From positions 1 through 12,178 of the forward strand of contig JAEZAW010000319.1 in NCBI GenBank assembly GCA_023430315.1: a stretch of DNA of 12,178 nt, given 5' to 3'. Position numbers and translations under genes: made by a program. The notes beneath the pieces were generated by a model. It was not told the origin of the DNA. It did not search any database and was given only the letters and a program-made list of their open reading frames with translations. This document shows, piece after piece, positions 6,804-12,178 of this stretch. This DNA comes from Pseudomonadota bacterium. Lineage in GTDB: Bacteria > Pseudomonadota > Alphaproteobacteria > Rhizobiales > Hyphomicrobiaceae. Within the stretch, counting starts at the first letter, position 1. Each line of letters starts with the position of its first letter.

Positions 6804-6910
6804 CGGACGCTTCCGCCGATTCGCATGATTTGTTGGGGACCACCCTGCGCCAAAAGCCTAAGGATATGTTTAAGAATGCCGTCTCAAGACTGCGGGGAGG
6901 CACGGCACGG

Positions 6911-7210
6911 ATGCGCAAAAACCACGATCGCGACAGGATGCCACCCATTGAATCGGCACGACAATTGGCGTTGGACGCATTGCTCTTCCTTCTCGGCGAC
7001 TCGTTAAGGATTACAAAGTTTCTCAATGTGACCGGAATGGAGGGCACGGAGCTCCGGGCGCACGCCCGCGAGGACGCGACGCTTGTGGCTGTGCTGGAGT
7101 ATCTGCTGGCGGACGAATCGCAGCTCCTTGTGTTCGCAGCGAACGGCGGCCTTGATCCGGCCAGTGTCGCGCCGGCTCTGGAGCGGCTGCAACGCGATGG
7201 CGACATGTGA
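6911..7210 (+). CDS. DUF3572-type small protein
   Basis: A 99-aa, all-helical, soluble protein of unknown function. It matches my recollection of the DUF3572 pattern: an LALDALLFLLGDSLRITKFLNVTGM core, an ELRAHAREDATLVAVLEYLLADESQLLVFA second half, and a short tail. I set the start at ATG 6911, where GGGGAGG ends 10 bases upstream. ATG 6866 would add 15 residues and has AAGGA only a few bases away. The open frame continues upstream into divK, which is surely not translated. It is divergent from divK, a neighbourhood I recall in other Rhizobiales, and 12 bases ahead of the ROK kinase with which it is likely cotranscribed. Confidence 0.78.
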   Translation: MRKNHDRDRMPPIESARQLALDALLFLLGDSLRITKFLNVTGMEGTELRAHAREDATLVAVLEYLLADESQLLVFAANGGLDPASVAPALERLQRDGDM

Positions 7211-7215
7211 GGAGG
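7211..7215 (+). promoter_or_regulatory. Shine-Dalgarno supporting a TTG start
   Basis: GGAGG directly follows the TGA of the DUF3572-type gene and precedes TTG 7223 by 7 bases. This supports the rare start codon over the in-frame GTG at 7241, and points to translational coupling. Confidence 0.65.
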
Positions 7216-7222
7216 CTCAGAG

Positions 7223-8188
7223 TTGAGGACCAAGGTCTCAGTGTCTGTCTCCCTCAAGCCGCTGCCGCTCAGGATCGGCATCGATCTCGGCGGCACCAAG
7301 ATCGAAGGCGTGGCGATGGACGATGCCGGCGTCGAGCGTCCGCGCCGACGCGTGCCCACGCCGCGCGATGACTACGCTGCAACCATCGAGGCTATTGCAA
7401 CTCTCGTCGAGGAGTTGCGCGTCGAAGCCGAGACCGTCCCCGGTGCCAGCCCGTGCACGATCGGCGTCGCGACACCTGGCTCGGTCTCTCCCCGCACGGG
7501 CGGCATGCAGAATGCCAACTCGACATGGCTCAATGGGCGGACACTCGGACCGGATCTGGCGAAGCGCATCGGACTTCCTGTACGCCTCGCCAATGACGCC
7601 AACTGCTTCGCGCTCTCCGAGGCCCGCGATGGCGCGGCGGCCGGCGCCCGCAATGTGCTCGGCGTCATTCTCGGAACGGGCTGCGGCGCTGGTGTCGTCA
7701 TCGATGGACGGTTGCTCGACGGCCCGCGCGGCATCGGTGGCGAATGGGGGCACAATCCCCTGCCCTGGGCACAGGCGGACGAGTTGCCTGGACCGCTCTG
7801 CTGGTGCGGACGGCGCGGCTGCATGGAGACGTGGGTCTCAGGCCCCGCGCTTGCGGCGGCTTATCTCCAAAGCGGAGGCGATACCACACGGGCCGAGGAG
7901 ATCGTCGCGCGCGCCGCGGATGGCGAGGAGCGGGCGCAGACAGCGCTCGATCGCCACGTGGACCGTCTCGCGCGCGGCCTCGCCCATGTCGTGAACATCC
8001 TCGATCCGGACGTGATCGTGCTCGGCGGCGGGCTCTCGCGCCTCAGCCATCTCTATGAGCAGCTTCCGCCACTCATGGCGCCGCACATCTTTGCCGAGGA
8101 TACGCGCGTCGATATTCGCCCGCCCCGTTGGGGCGATGCCTCGGGCGCGCGCGGTGCGGCCTGGCTTTGGGCCGACACACCAGTCTGA
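7223..8188 (+). CDS. mak: ROK-family fructokinase (Mak-like)
   Basis: A 321-aa cytoplasmic sugar kinase. The phosphate loop DLGGTK (21-26), the NANSTWLNG substrate region (97-105), the catalytic base D125 in RLANDANCFALSEA, and the IGGEWGHNPLPW loop (171-182) are present. The ROK zinc site is complete: H177, C193, C195 and C200 in CWCGRRGCMETWVSG. HVVNILDPDVIVLGGG (255-270) and the C-terminal GARGAAWLW complete the fold. Several stretches match E. coli Mak (YajF), which phosphorylates fructose to fructose-6-phosphate; glucose or mannose could also be used. The first ~15 residues before RIGIDLGG are an extension relative to Mak. It starts at TTG with a good Shine-Dalgarno and is probably coupled to the preceding gene. 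It is convergent with the lipoprotein gene. Confidence 0.9.
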   Translation: MRTKVSVSVSLKPLPLRIGIDLGGTKIEGVAMDDAGVERPRRRVPTPRDDYAATIEAIATLVEELRVEAETVPGASPCTIGVATPGSVSPRTGGMQNANSTWLNGRTLGPDLAKRIGLPVRLANDANCFALSEARDGAAAGARNVLGVILGTGCGAGVVIDGRLLDGPRGIGGEWGHNPLPWAQADELPGPLCWCGRRGCMETWVSGPALAAAYLQSGGDTTRAEEIVARAADGEERAQTALDRHVDRLARGLAHVVNILDPDVIVLGGGLSRLSHLYEQLPPLMAPHIFAEDTRVDIRPPRWGDASGARGAAWLWADTPV

Positions 8189-8254
8189 CGGCGGAAGCGC
8201 AGGTGTTCGCGAGCTGCTCAATCTCGGGATGACTTGCAGATGCGGCTTAGCAGC

Positions 8255-8500
8255 TTACTGGGTGTCCAGGAAACGCGCGGGGTCGGGTTTGCGACCCGTC
8301 ACGCGCTCGAGGGCCATGGCGGCGAGCATACGATCGCCCATGGTCTTTTCGGGCAGGCGGTCGATGCCGAAGCGCTCCTGCGCCCGCGCCTCCGCGGCCG
8401 AGCCATATCCGGGCCCGCCGAGCTTCATGTAGTCGAGGTCGCTGCGGCAACCCGCAAGCACAAGCACGAGGGTCAAGGCGACGCCTACACGCACGATCAT
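8255..8500 (-). CDS. Small predicted lipoprotein
   Basis: An 81-aa precursor of unknown function. MIVRVGVALTLVLVLAGC gives a short basic start, a hydrophobic core and the lipobox LAG|C (C18), so it should be lipidated and anchored in a membrane. The next residue after Cys-Arg-Ser is Asp only at position 21, so the sequence gives no clear inner-membrane retention signal. The mature 64 residues are soluble, with GGPGYGSAAEARAQERFG and a helical end. The open frame reaches 8566, but ATG 8500 places the signal peptide at the N-terminus. Only a G-run upstream could serve as Shine-Dalgarno. No relative is recognised. It ends 66 bases from the convergent kinase gene, a gap with nothing notable. Confidence 0.78.
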   Translation of the reverse strand: MIVRVGVALTLVLVLAGCRSDLDYMKLGGPGYGSAAEARAQERFGIDRLPEKTMGDRMLAAMALERVTGRKPDPARFLDTQ

Positions 8501-8537
8501 GGGATAACCCCCCCCGTCGTCTCTGCCATCGCTGGAT

Positions 8538-8617
8538 TGTGGCGAAGTCGCCACGGCGTTGGCCAAATCCCGTCTCCCCCGAGGCGGACGAGGGTTAATT
8601 TAATGGACTTGTGGCGA
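8538..8617 (-). promoter_or_regulatory. Dyad and repeat upstream of the lipoprotein gene
   Basis: A perfect 16-base palindrome, GTGGCGAAGTCGCCAC (8538-8553), lies 38 bases before the lipoprotein ATG. Its left half with two flanking bases (TTGTGGCGA, 8536-8544) recurs at 8609-8617. An AT-rich patch, GGTTAATTTAATGG (about 8593-8606), lies between them and could hold a promoter. This fits an operator with a main and an auxiliary half-site; the binding protein is unknown. CCGATATCGG at 8626-8635 is another perfect palindrome nearby. Confidence 0.35.
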
Positions 8618-8649
8618 CCCAGCAACCGATATCGGCGGTTTTCCACTTA

Positions 8650-8680
8650 TGGCTGCAATGGAAATTTTCACACGCAGCCA
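8650..8680 (-). terminator. Possible terminator hairpin after the reductase gene
   Basis: TGGCTGC (8650-8656) pairs with GCAGCCA (8674-8680). Between them, the near-palindrome TGGAAATTTTCA can extend the structure. It begins 10 bases past the stop at 8691 on the minus strand. No T-run follows the outer stem, so function is uncertain. Confidence 0.33.
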
Positions 8681-8690
8681 GCAGCGTACG

Positions 8691-9623
8691 TCAGGCTTTT
8701 TCGCGCGGTTTGCCTGCGGCATCGACGGAAAGTGCTTGTGTAATAAAGGCATGCGTCGGCGTCGGCACACCATGACGCTCGCCCGCTCGCACGACGCCGC
8801 CCGAGAGCCAGTTCACTTCGAGCGGTTTTCCGGCGCGCTTGTCGTGGGCCATGGACGAGACCATGCCGTCCGGCAAGTCGTCGATGGTCTTCATGACGCT
8901 CTCGAAATCACCGGGCTTGATGGAGATCCCCTCAGCCTTCGCGACGTCGATGACTTCCTGGACGGCTGATCGAAGCAGCGCGTAGGTGCCGGCCGCTGCG
9001 CGCAGCTCCTTGGCCGCGTGCCCCGTCAGCGCCGTCACGCCCGAGAACGGCGCCAGCATCGCGAACTTGATCCACTGCGCGCGGCGGATGTCCGCCGGCA
9101 TGATGGCGTCGATGCCGGCGGCCTTGCACAGCGCGTGGAAGGCTTCGAGCTTCTCGTTCTTCGAGCCATCGGCCTCGGCGAACTCGATGCGCGCGAACTT
9201 GCTCCCATGCTCGATCACGCCGGGCCGCGGAATATGCGAGGCAATACGCGCGACGCCAGTAATGACGTGTGCCGCGGGCACGACGCGCTTCACGACGTCG
9301 GCGCCCTCCACCCCATTCTGGAAAGCGATGATGATCGTGCCGGGCCCGACGACGGGCTTGAGCTGGGCCGCCGCCGCTTCGGCATCCACCATCTTGGTGG
9401 CGAACATGATGATGTCGGGCTTGCCGGCCTCCGCGGGATCGAGCACAGCTTTGGCCGGCTTGACGAGCGCCTTGCCGAGCGGGCTCTCAATCAGGAGACC
9501 ATCCTTCTGCATGGCCGCGAGATGGGCGCCGCGCGCGACGAACGTGACGTCGTTCCCCGCTGCCGCGAGCCTGCCGCCGAAGTAGCCGCCGACGCCGCCC
9601 GAACCCATGACCAGAATGCGCAT
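8691..9623 (-). CDS. Ketopantoate-reductase-family protein, atypical active site
   Basis: A 310-aa NADPH-dependent reductase of the ApbA/PanE fold. The nucleotide loop GSGGVG (7-12) is intact. By alignment from memory with E. coli KPR, N103 (FQNGVEG), catalytic K186 (WIKF), S257 and E269 (LEVNW) are retained. The two Asn residues after the lysine, N180 and N184 in E. coli, read L190 and S194 here (KFAMLAPFSGVTALT). That variant is common among PanE paralogues of unknown substrate, so I do not assign panE. ATG 9623 has GAGAGG 7 bases upstream and starts at the first beta strand; the frame open to 9707 is ignored. It lies 110 bases downstream of the xylonate-type dehydratase on the same strand, separated by a strong hairpin. 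A 2-keto sugar-acid derivative is a possible substrate, by context only. Confidence 0.82.
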   Translation of the reverse strand: MRILVMGSGGVGGYFGGRLAAAGNDVTFVARGAHLAAMQKDGLLIESPLGKALVKPAKAVLDPAEAGKPDIIMFATKMVDAEAAAAQLKPVVGPGTIIIAFQNGVEGADVVKRVVPAAHVITGVARIASHIPRPGVIEHGSKFARIEFAEADGSKNEKLEAFHALCKAAGIDAIMPADIRRAQWIKFAMLAPFSGVTALTGHAAKELRAAAGTYALLRSAVQEVIDVAKAEGISIKPGDFESVMKTIDDLPDGMVSSMAHDKRAGKPLEVNWLSGGVVRAGERHGVPTPTHAFITQALSVDAAGKPREKA

Positions 9624-9679
9624 GACCGATCCTCTCGTTTTTCCTTGGGCGCCACTCTCGCAAAGCGGTGGCCTGTCGC

Positions 9680-9719
9680 ACAACGGCCCGCAAGGCATCC
9701 CTGCCAAGCGGGCCGTTGT
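9680..9719 (-). terminator. Strong hairpin between the dehydratase and the reductase
   Basis: ACAACGGCCCGC (9680-9691) and GCGGGCCGTTGT (9708-9719) form a perfect 12-bp stem. Inside, GGC/GCC can add 3 bp after a 2x2 mismatch, leaving a 6-base loop. It starts 14 bases past the dehydratase stop on the minus strand. There is no T-tract, so it may attenuate or process the message rather than end it fully, setting reductase expression below that of the dehydratase. Confidence 0.55.
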
Positions 9720-9733
9720 TCAGAGTGAAGTTC

Positions 9734-11563
9734 TCAGTGATTGTCGCGTGGCACGCCTTTGGTCTTGGCGATGCGCTGGTACTTCACCGCCGGCTTCAGC
9801 ACCATGCCGTTCGAAAGCTCGTCCACGATGCCGCGCTGGATCTCCTGCCACGGCGTCTGATGGTCCGGATACTTGTAGCCACCGGCCTTCTTGAGCACCT
9901 CGCGGCGCTTCTCCAGCTCGGCCGCACTGATCTTGATATCGGCCGTGCGCTTCCTGAGATCAATGCGCACGATGTCGCCGGTCTTGAGCAGAGCGAGCCC
10001 GCCGCCGGTCGCAGCTTCCGGCGAAGCATTGAGGATCGAGGGGCTGCCTGATGTGCCCGACTGGCGTCCATCACCGATGCAAGGGAGCGACGAGATGCCC
10101 TTCTTCAGCAGATAGTCAGGCGCGCGCATGTTCACGACTTCCGCCGCACCTGGATATCCCACAGGCCCGGTGCCGCGCATGAAGAGCAAGCAGGACGCAT
10201 CGATCTCCAGCTTCGGATCGTCAATGCGCTTGTGATAATCCTCAGGCCCGTCGAACACGATCGCGCGGCCTTCGAACGCTTCAGGATCTTTCGGGTTCGA
10301 CAGATAGCGCTGGCGGAACTCCTCGGAGATCACCGAGGCCTTCATGATCGCGCTGTCGAACAGATTGCCCTTGAAGTTGAGGAATCCGGCGCTCCGCTTC
10401 ATCGGTGCGTCATAGGCCTTGATGACATCGCGATCCCACGCGAACTTGCCTTCGCAGTTCTCGTAGAGCGTCTTGCCGTTCACCGTCACGGCCTTCTTGT
10501 TGATCTTGCCTTTAGCGATCAACTCCGCGACCACCGCCGGCACACCGCCTGCGCGATGATATTCCTCGCCGAGATACTCGCCGGCTGGCTGCAGGTTCAC
10601 GAGCAGCGGGATCTCGTAGCCGAGCTTCTCCCAGTCGTCGTTGTCGAGCTCAACACCGATGTGTCGCGCAATCGCATTCAGATGGATCGGCGCATTCGTC
10701 GAGCCGCCGATCGCCGAGTTCACGACGATCGCATTCTCGAACGCATGGCGCGTCAGAACATCGGACGGCTTCAAATCCTCCCACACCATTTCGACAATGC
10801 GCTTGCCGGTCAGGTACGCCATCTGCTGGCGCTCGCGATACGGGCCTGGAATTGCCGCGCAGCCCGGCAGACTCATGCCCAGCGCCTCGGCGAGGCTGTT
10901 CATGGTCGAAGCCGTGCCCATAGTATTGCAGTGACCAGCCGATGGCGCTGACGACGCGACCAGCTCGAGGAACTCTTTGTACTCGATCTCGCCGCGCGCC
11001 ATCATCTCGCGCGCCTTCCACACGATCGTGCCCGACCCCGTGCGCTCGCCCTTGAACCAGCCATTGAGCATCGGCCCGCCGGAGAGCACGATCGCCGGCA
11101 GATCGACCGTCGCGGCGGCCATGATCTGCGACGGCGTGGTCTTGTCACAGCCCGTCGTCAGCACGACGCCGTCGAGCGGATAGCCGTAGAGCACCTCGAC
11201 GAGCGAGAGATAGGCGAGATTGCGATCGAGGCTCGCGGTCGGCCGCTTGCACGTCTCCTGGATGGGATGAAGCGGAAATTCGAAGGCAATGCCGCCCGCC
11301 TCGCGGATGCCCTCGCGCACGCGCTCTGCAAGCACGAGGTGATGGCGGTTGCACGGCGAGAGATCGGAGCCCGACTGCGCAATGCCGATGATCGGCTTCC
11401 CGGATTGCAGCTCATCGAGCGTGAGGCCGAAGTTCATGACGCGCTCGAGATAGAGCGCCGTCATATCGGCGTTATCGGGATTGTCGAACCACGCCTTCGA
11501 GCGCAGCTCCGAGGGTTTCACGCGGCGCCCGCCGCCGTTCGATGCCTTCTTGCCGTTTTTCAT
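9734..11563 (-). CDS. IlvD/Edd-family pentonate dehydratase (D-xylonate-type)
   Basis: A 609-aa cytoplasmic Fe-S dehydratase, predicted to convert D-xylonate (or a related pentonate) to 2-keto-3-deoxy-pentonate. Cluster cysteines are C71 (LSPCNRHH), C139 (TTGCDKTTP) and C212 (AGHCNTMGT), with the family spacings 68 and 73. The serine motif is GRQSGT (S502), not ARMSGT. Many segments (DWFDNPD-like AWFDNPDNADMTALYLER, HPIQETCKRPTASLDRNL, CAAIPGPYRER) and the C-terminal AVKYQ...NH agree with my memory of Caulobacter XylD. L-arabonate and other pentonates cannot be excluded. The N-terminus is Lys/Gly-rich. ATG 11563 has AGGGG 7 bases upstream; an in-frame extension to 11677 would overlap the hprK promoter region and is rejected. 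It is divergent from hprK and followed by the PanE-like gene. No aldehyde dehydrogenase or KDP aldolase is in view. Confidence 0.9.
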   Translation of the reverse strand: MKNGKKASNGGGRRVKPSELRSKAWFDNPDNADMTALYLERVMNFGLTLDELQSGKPIIGIAQSGSDLSPCNRHHLVLAERVREGIREAGGIAFEFPLHPIQETCKRPTASLDRNLAYLSLVEVLYGYPLDGVVLTTGCDKTTPSQIMAAATVDLPAIVLSGGPMLNGWFKGERTGSGTIVWKAREMMARGEIEYKEFLELVASSAPSAGHCNTMGTASTMNSLAEALGMSLPGCAAIPGPYRERQQMAYLTGKRIVEMVWEDLKPSDVLTRHAFENAIVVNSAIGGSTNAPIHLNAIARHIGVELDNDDWEKLGYEIPLLVNLQPAGEYLGEEYHRAGGVPAVVAELIAKGKINKKAVTVNGKTLYENCEGKFAWDRDVIKAYDAPMKRSAGFLNFKGNLFDSAIMKASVISEEFRQRYLSNPKDPEAFEGRAIVFDGPEDYHKRIDDPKLEIDASCLLFMRGTGPVGYPGAAEVVNMRAPDYLLKKGISSLPCIGDGRQSGTSGSPSILNASPEAATGGGLALLKTGDIVRIDLRKRTADIKISAAELEKRREVLKKAGGYKYPDHQTPWQEIQRGIVDELSNGMVLKPAVKYQRIAKTKGVPRDNH

Positions 11564-11621
11564 ATGGGTGCCCCTGCTTCCGAGAACGTTTCCAGGGTGA
11601 ACCATAGCGGAAGGCGCCGCC

Positions 11622-11637
11622 CTCGGACATACTCGGA
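11622..11637. promoter_or_regulatory. Direct repeat in the dehydratase/hprK divergent promoter region
   Basis: CTCGGA-CATA-CTCGGA is a 6-base direct repeat with a 10-base period, about one helical turn. It lies between the two divergent starts (11563 and 11676). Such spacing suits two protein subunits on one DNA face. A short palindrome, AACGTT (11585-11590), lies nearer the dehydratase. No regulator is recognised. Confidence 0.28.
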
Positions 11638-11675
11638 TCGTGCGGCGCATATCAGGCGTCAGGACAGTCGGGGCC

Positions 11676-12140
11676 ATGAGCGGAGAAACCAGCCAAATTC
11701 ACGCGACGGCCATCGCCCTCGACGGCCGGGCCGCGCTGATCCTCGGACCGCCGGGCGCGGGGAAATCCGACCTCGCGCTCCGCTGCATCCTGCAGGGCGC
11801 TTGGATCGACGGTCGGCATTGCCTGGCGACGATCGTGGCCGACGATCAGGTCATCGTCGATCGGAGCGGAGGCGGGCTGGTCGCACGCACGCATGATGCG
11901 ATCGCCGGCCGGATCGAAGTCCGTGGGCTCGGGATCGTGGAAGTTCCGAGCGTGCCGGCGGCGGAGATCGGGCTGGCCGTGGAGCTCGTGCCACCGACGG
12001 CCATCGAGCGTCTGCCCGAACCGGAAACGACGTGGCCCCTGCTCGGCGTGGATGTGCCGTTGCTGCGCGTCGCGCCGTTCGAGGCCTCGGCGCATTTGAA
12101 AGTGCTGTTGGCCCTCGCGCGCGGGCTGCCTGCAATGTAG
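11676..12140 (+). CDS. hprK: Short HPr kinase/phosphorylase (catalytic domain only)
   Basis: A 154-aa enzyme that phosphorylates, and may dephosphorylate, a seryl residue of HPr/NPr, linking carbon state to the nitrogen-type phosphotransferase system. Walker A GPPGAGKS (24-31), VADDQV (55-60) and the HprK signature IAGRIEVRGLGIVEV (76-90) are clear. The N-terminal domain of Firmicutes HprK (about 130 residues) is absent, as is usual in Alphaproteobacteria. ATG 11676 starts just before the first beta strand; an in-frame GTG at 11640 would add 12 basic residues. The Shine-Dalgarno is weak (AGGAC). In many Alphaproteobacteria hprK follows chvI-chvG; here its upstream neighbour is the divergent pentonate dehydratase. 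The usual downstream partners (EIIA-Man, HPr) would lie beyond the window. Confidence 0.93.
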   Translation: MSGETSQIHATAIALDGRAALILGPPGAGKSDLALRCILQGAWIDGRHCLATIVADDQVIVDRSGGGLVARTHDAIAGRIEVRGLGIVEVPSVPAAEIGLAVELVPPTAIERLPEPETTWPLLGVDVPLLRVAPFEASAHLKVLLALARGLPAM

Positions 12141-12142
12141 CT

Positions 12143-12159
12143 TCGCGCCTGCGGCGCGA
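12143..12159 (+). terminator. Hairpin right after hprK
   Basis: A perfect 7-bp stem TCGCGCC-TGC-GGCGCGA begins 2 bases past the hprK stop. No T-tract follows. The stem is identical to that at 4905-4921, with a different loop. If hprK is cotranscribed with genes beyond the window, it may be a processing or stabilising element rather than a terminator. Confidence 0.4.
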
Positions 12160-12178
12160 CGGGGCGGCGTGATAGTTG

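Noticed and set aside
6858..6873. CtrA-like site between divK and the DUF3572-type gene
   Set aside because: The half-sites are CTAA and TTAA with 8 rather than 7 bases between, so it fails both the sequence and spacing rules.
4806..7007. 733-codon open frame on the plus strand, antisense to pleD and divK
   Set aside because: It covers two unmistakable genes on the other strand. Its product is rich in Arg, His, Ala and Asp with no domain, as expected of a shadow frame in GC-rich DNA.
10232..10951. 239-codon plus-strand frame antisense to the second dehydratase
   Set aside because: A shadow of a clearly coding strand with conserved Fe-S motifs; no Shine-Dalgarno or domain.
11582..11593. LacI/GalR-type operator around AACGTT
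   Set aside because: Only the central 6 bases are symmetric; the next two positions mismatch. It is too weak to call as an operator.
1..12178. CRISPR array, transposon ends, tRNA or phage genes
   Set aside because: No regularly spaced repeats, transposase motifs, cloverleaf structures or phage structural genes were seen on either strand.

Overview
This is a GC-rich chromosomal window that reads as Alphaproteobacteria, most likely Hyphomicrobiales (Rhizobiales). The pointers are an adjacent divK-pleD pair, a DUF3572-type gene divergent from divK, a short HprK lacking the N-terminal domain, and a small protein with a GHNGGPPLD motif. All names come from reading the sequence; no database search was run. 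No tRNA, rRNA, insertion sequence, phage or CRISPR array was seen.

Layout. 1-1806: an IlvD/Edd sugar-acid dehydratase on the minus strand, with a hairpin after its stop. 1918-2403: a plus-strand 161-aa unknown with a possible Cys/His/Asp cysteine-peptidase arrangement. 2419-4315: three minus-strand genes, read as PilZ-like, then YceI (secreted), then DinB-like. 4535-4879: a small plus-strand unknown. 4944-6803: divK then pleD on the minus strand, a cell-cycle and cyclic-di-GMP signalling pair. 6911-8188: a plus-strand DUF3572-type gene followed 12 nt later by a Mak-like ROK fructokinase. 8255-8500: a small lipoprotein on the minus strand. 8691-11563: a ketopantoate-reductase-family gene downstream of a second dehydratase, which resembles D-xylonate dehydratase. 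11676-12140: the short HPr kinase/phosphorylase, divergent from that dehydratase.

Two themes recur. One is sugar and sugar-acid metabolism with a possible carbon-regulation link: two dehydratases from different subclades, a fructokinase, an atypical ketopantoate-reductase relative and HprK. The other is cyclic-di-GMP and cell-cycle control: DivK, PleD, a degenerate PilZ protein, and CtrA-like boxes upstream of the 161-aa unknown. I see no clearly novel multi-gene system. The best leads are the cysteine-peptidase-like unknown, the reductase that lacks two substrate-binding Asn residues beside a pentonate dehydratase, the paired dyads over the PilZ promoter, and a hairpin shared by the ends of two genes.
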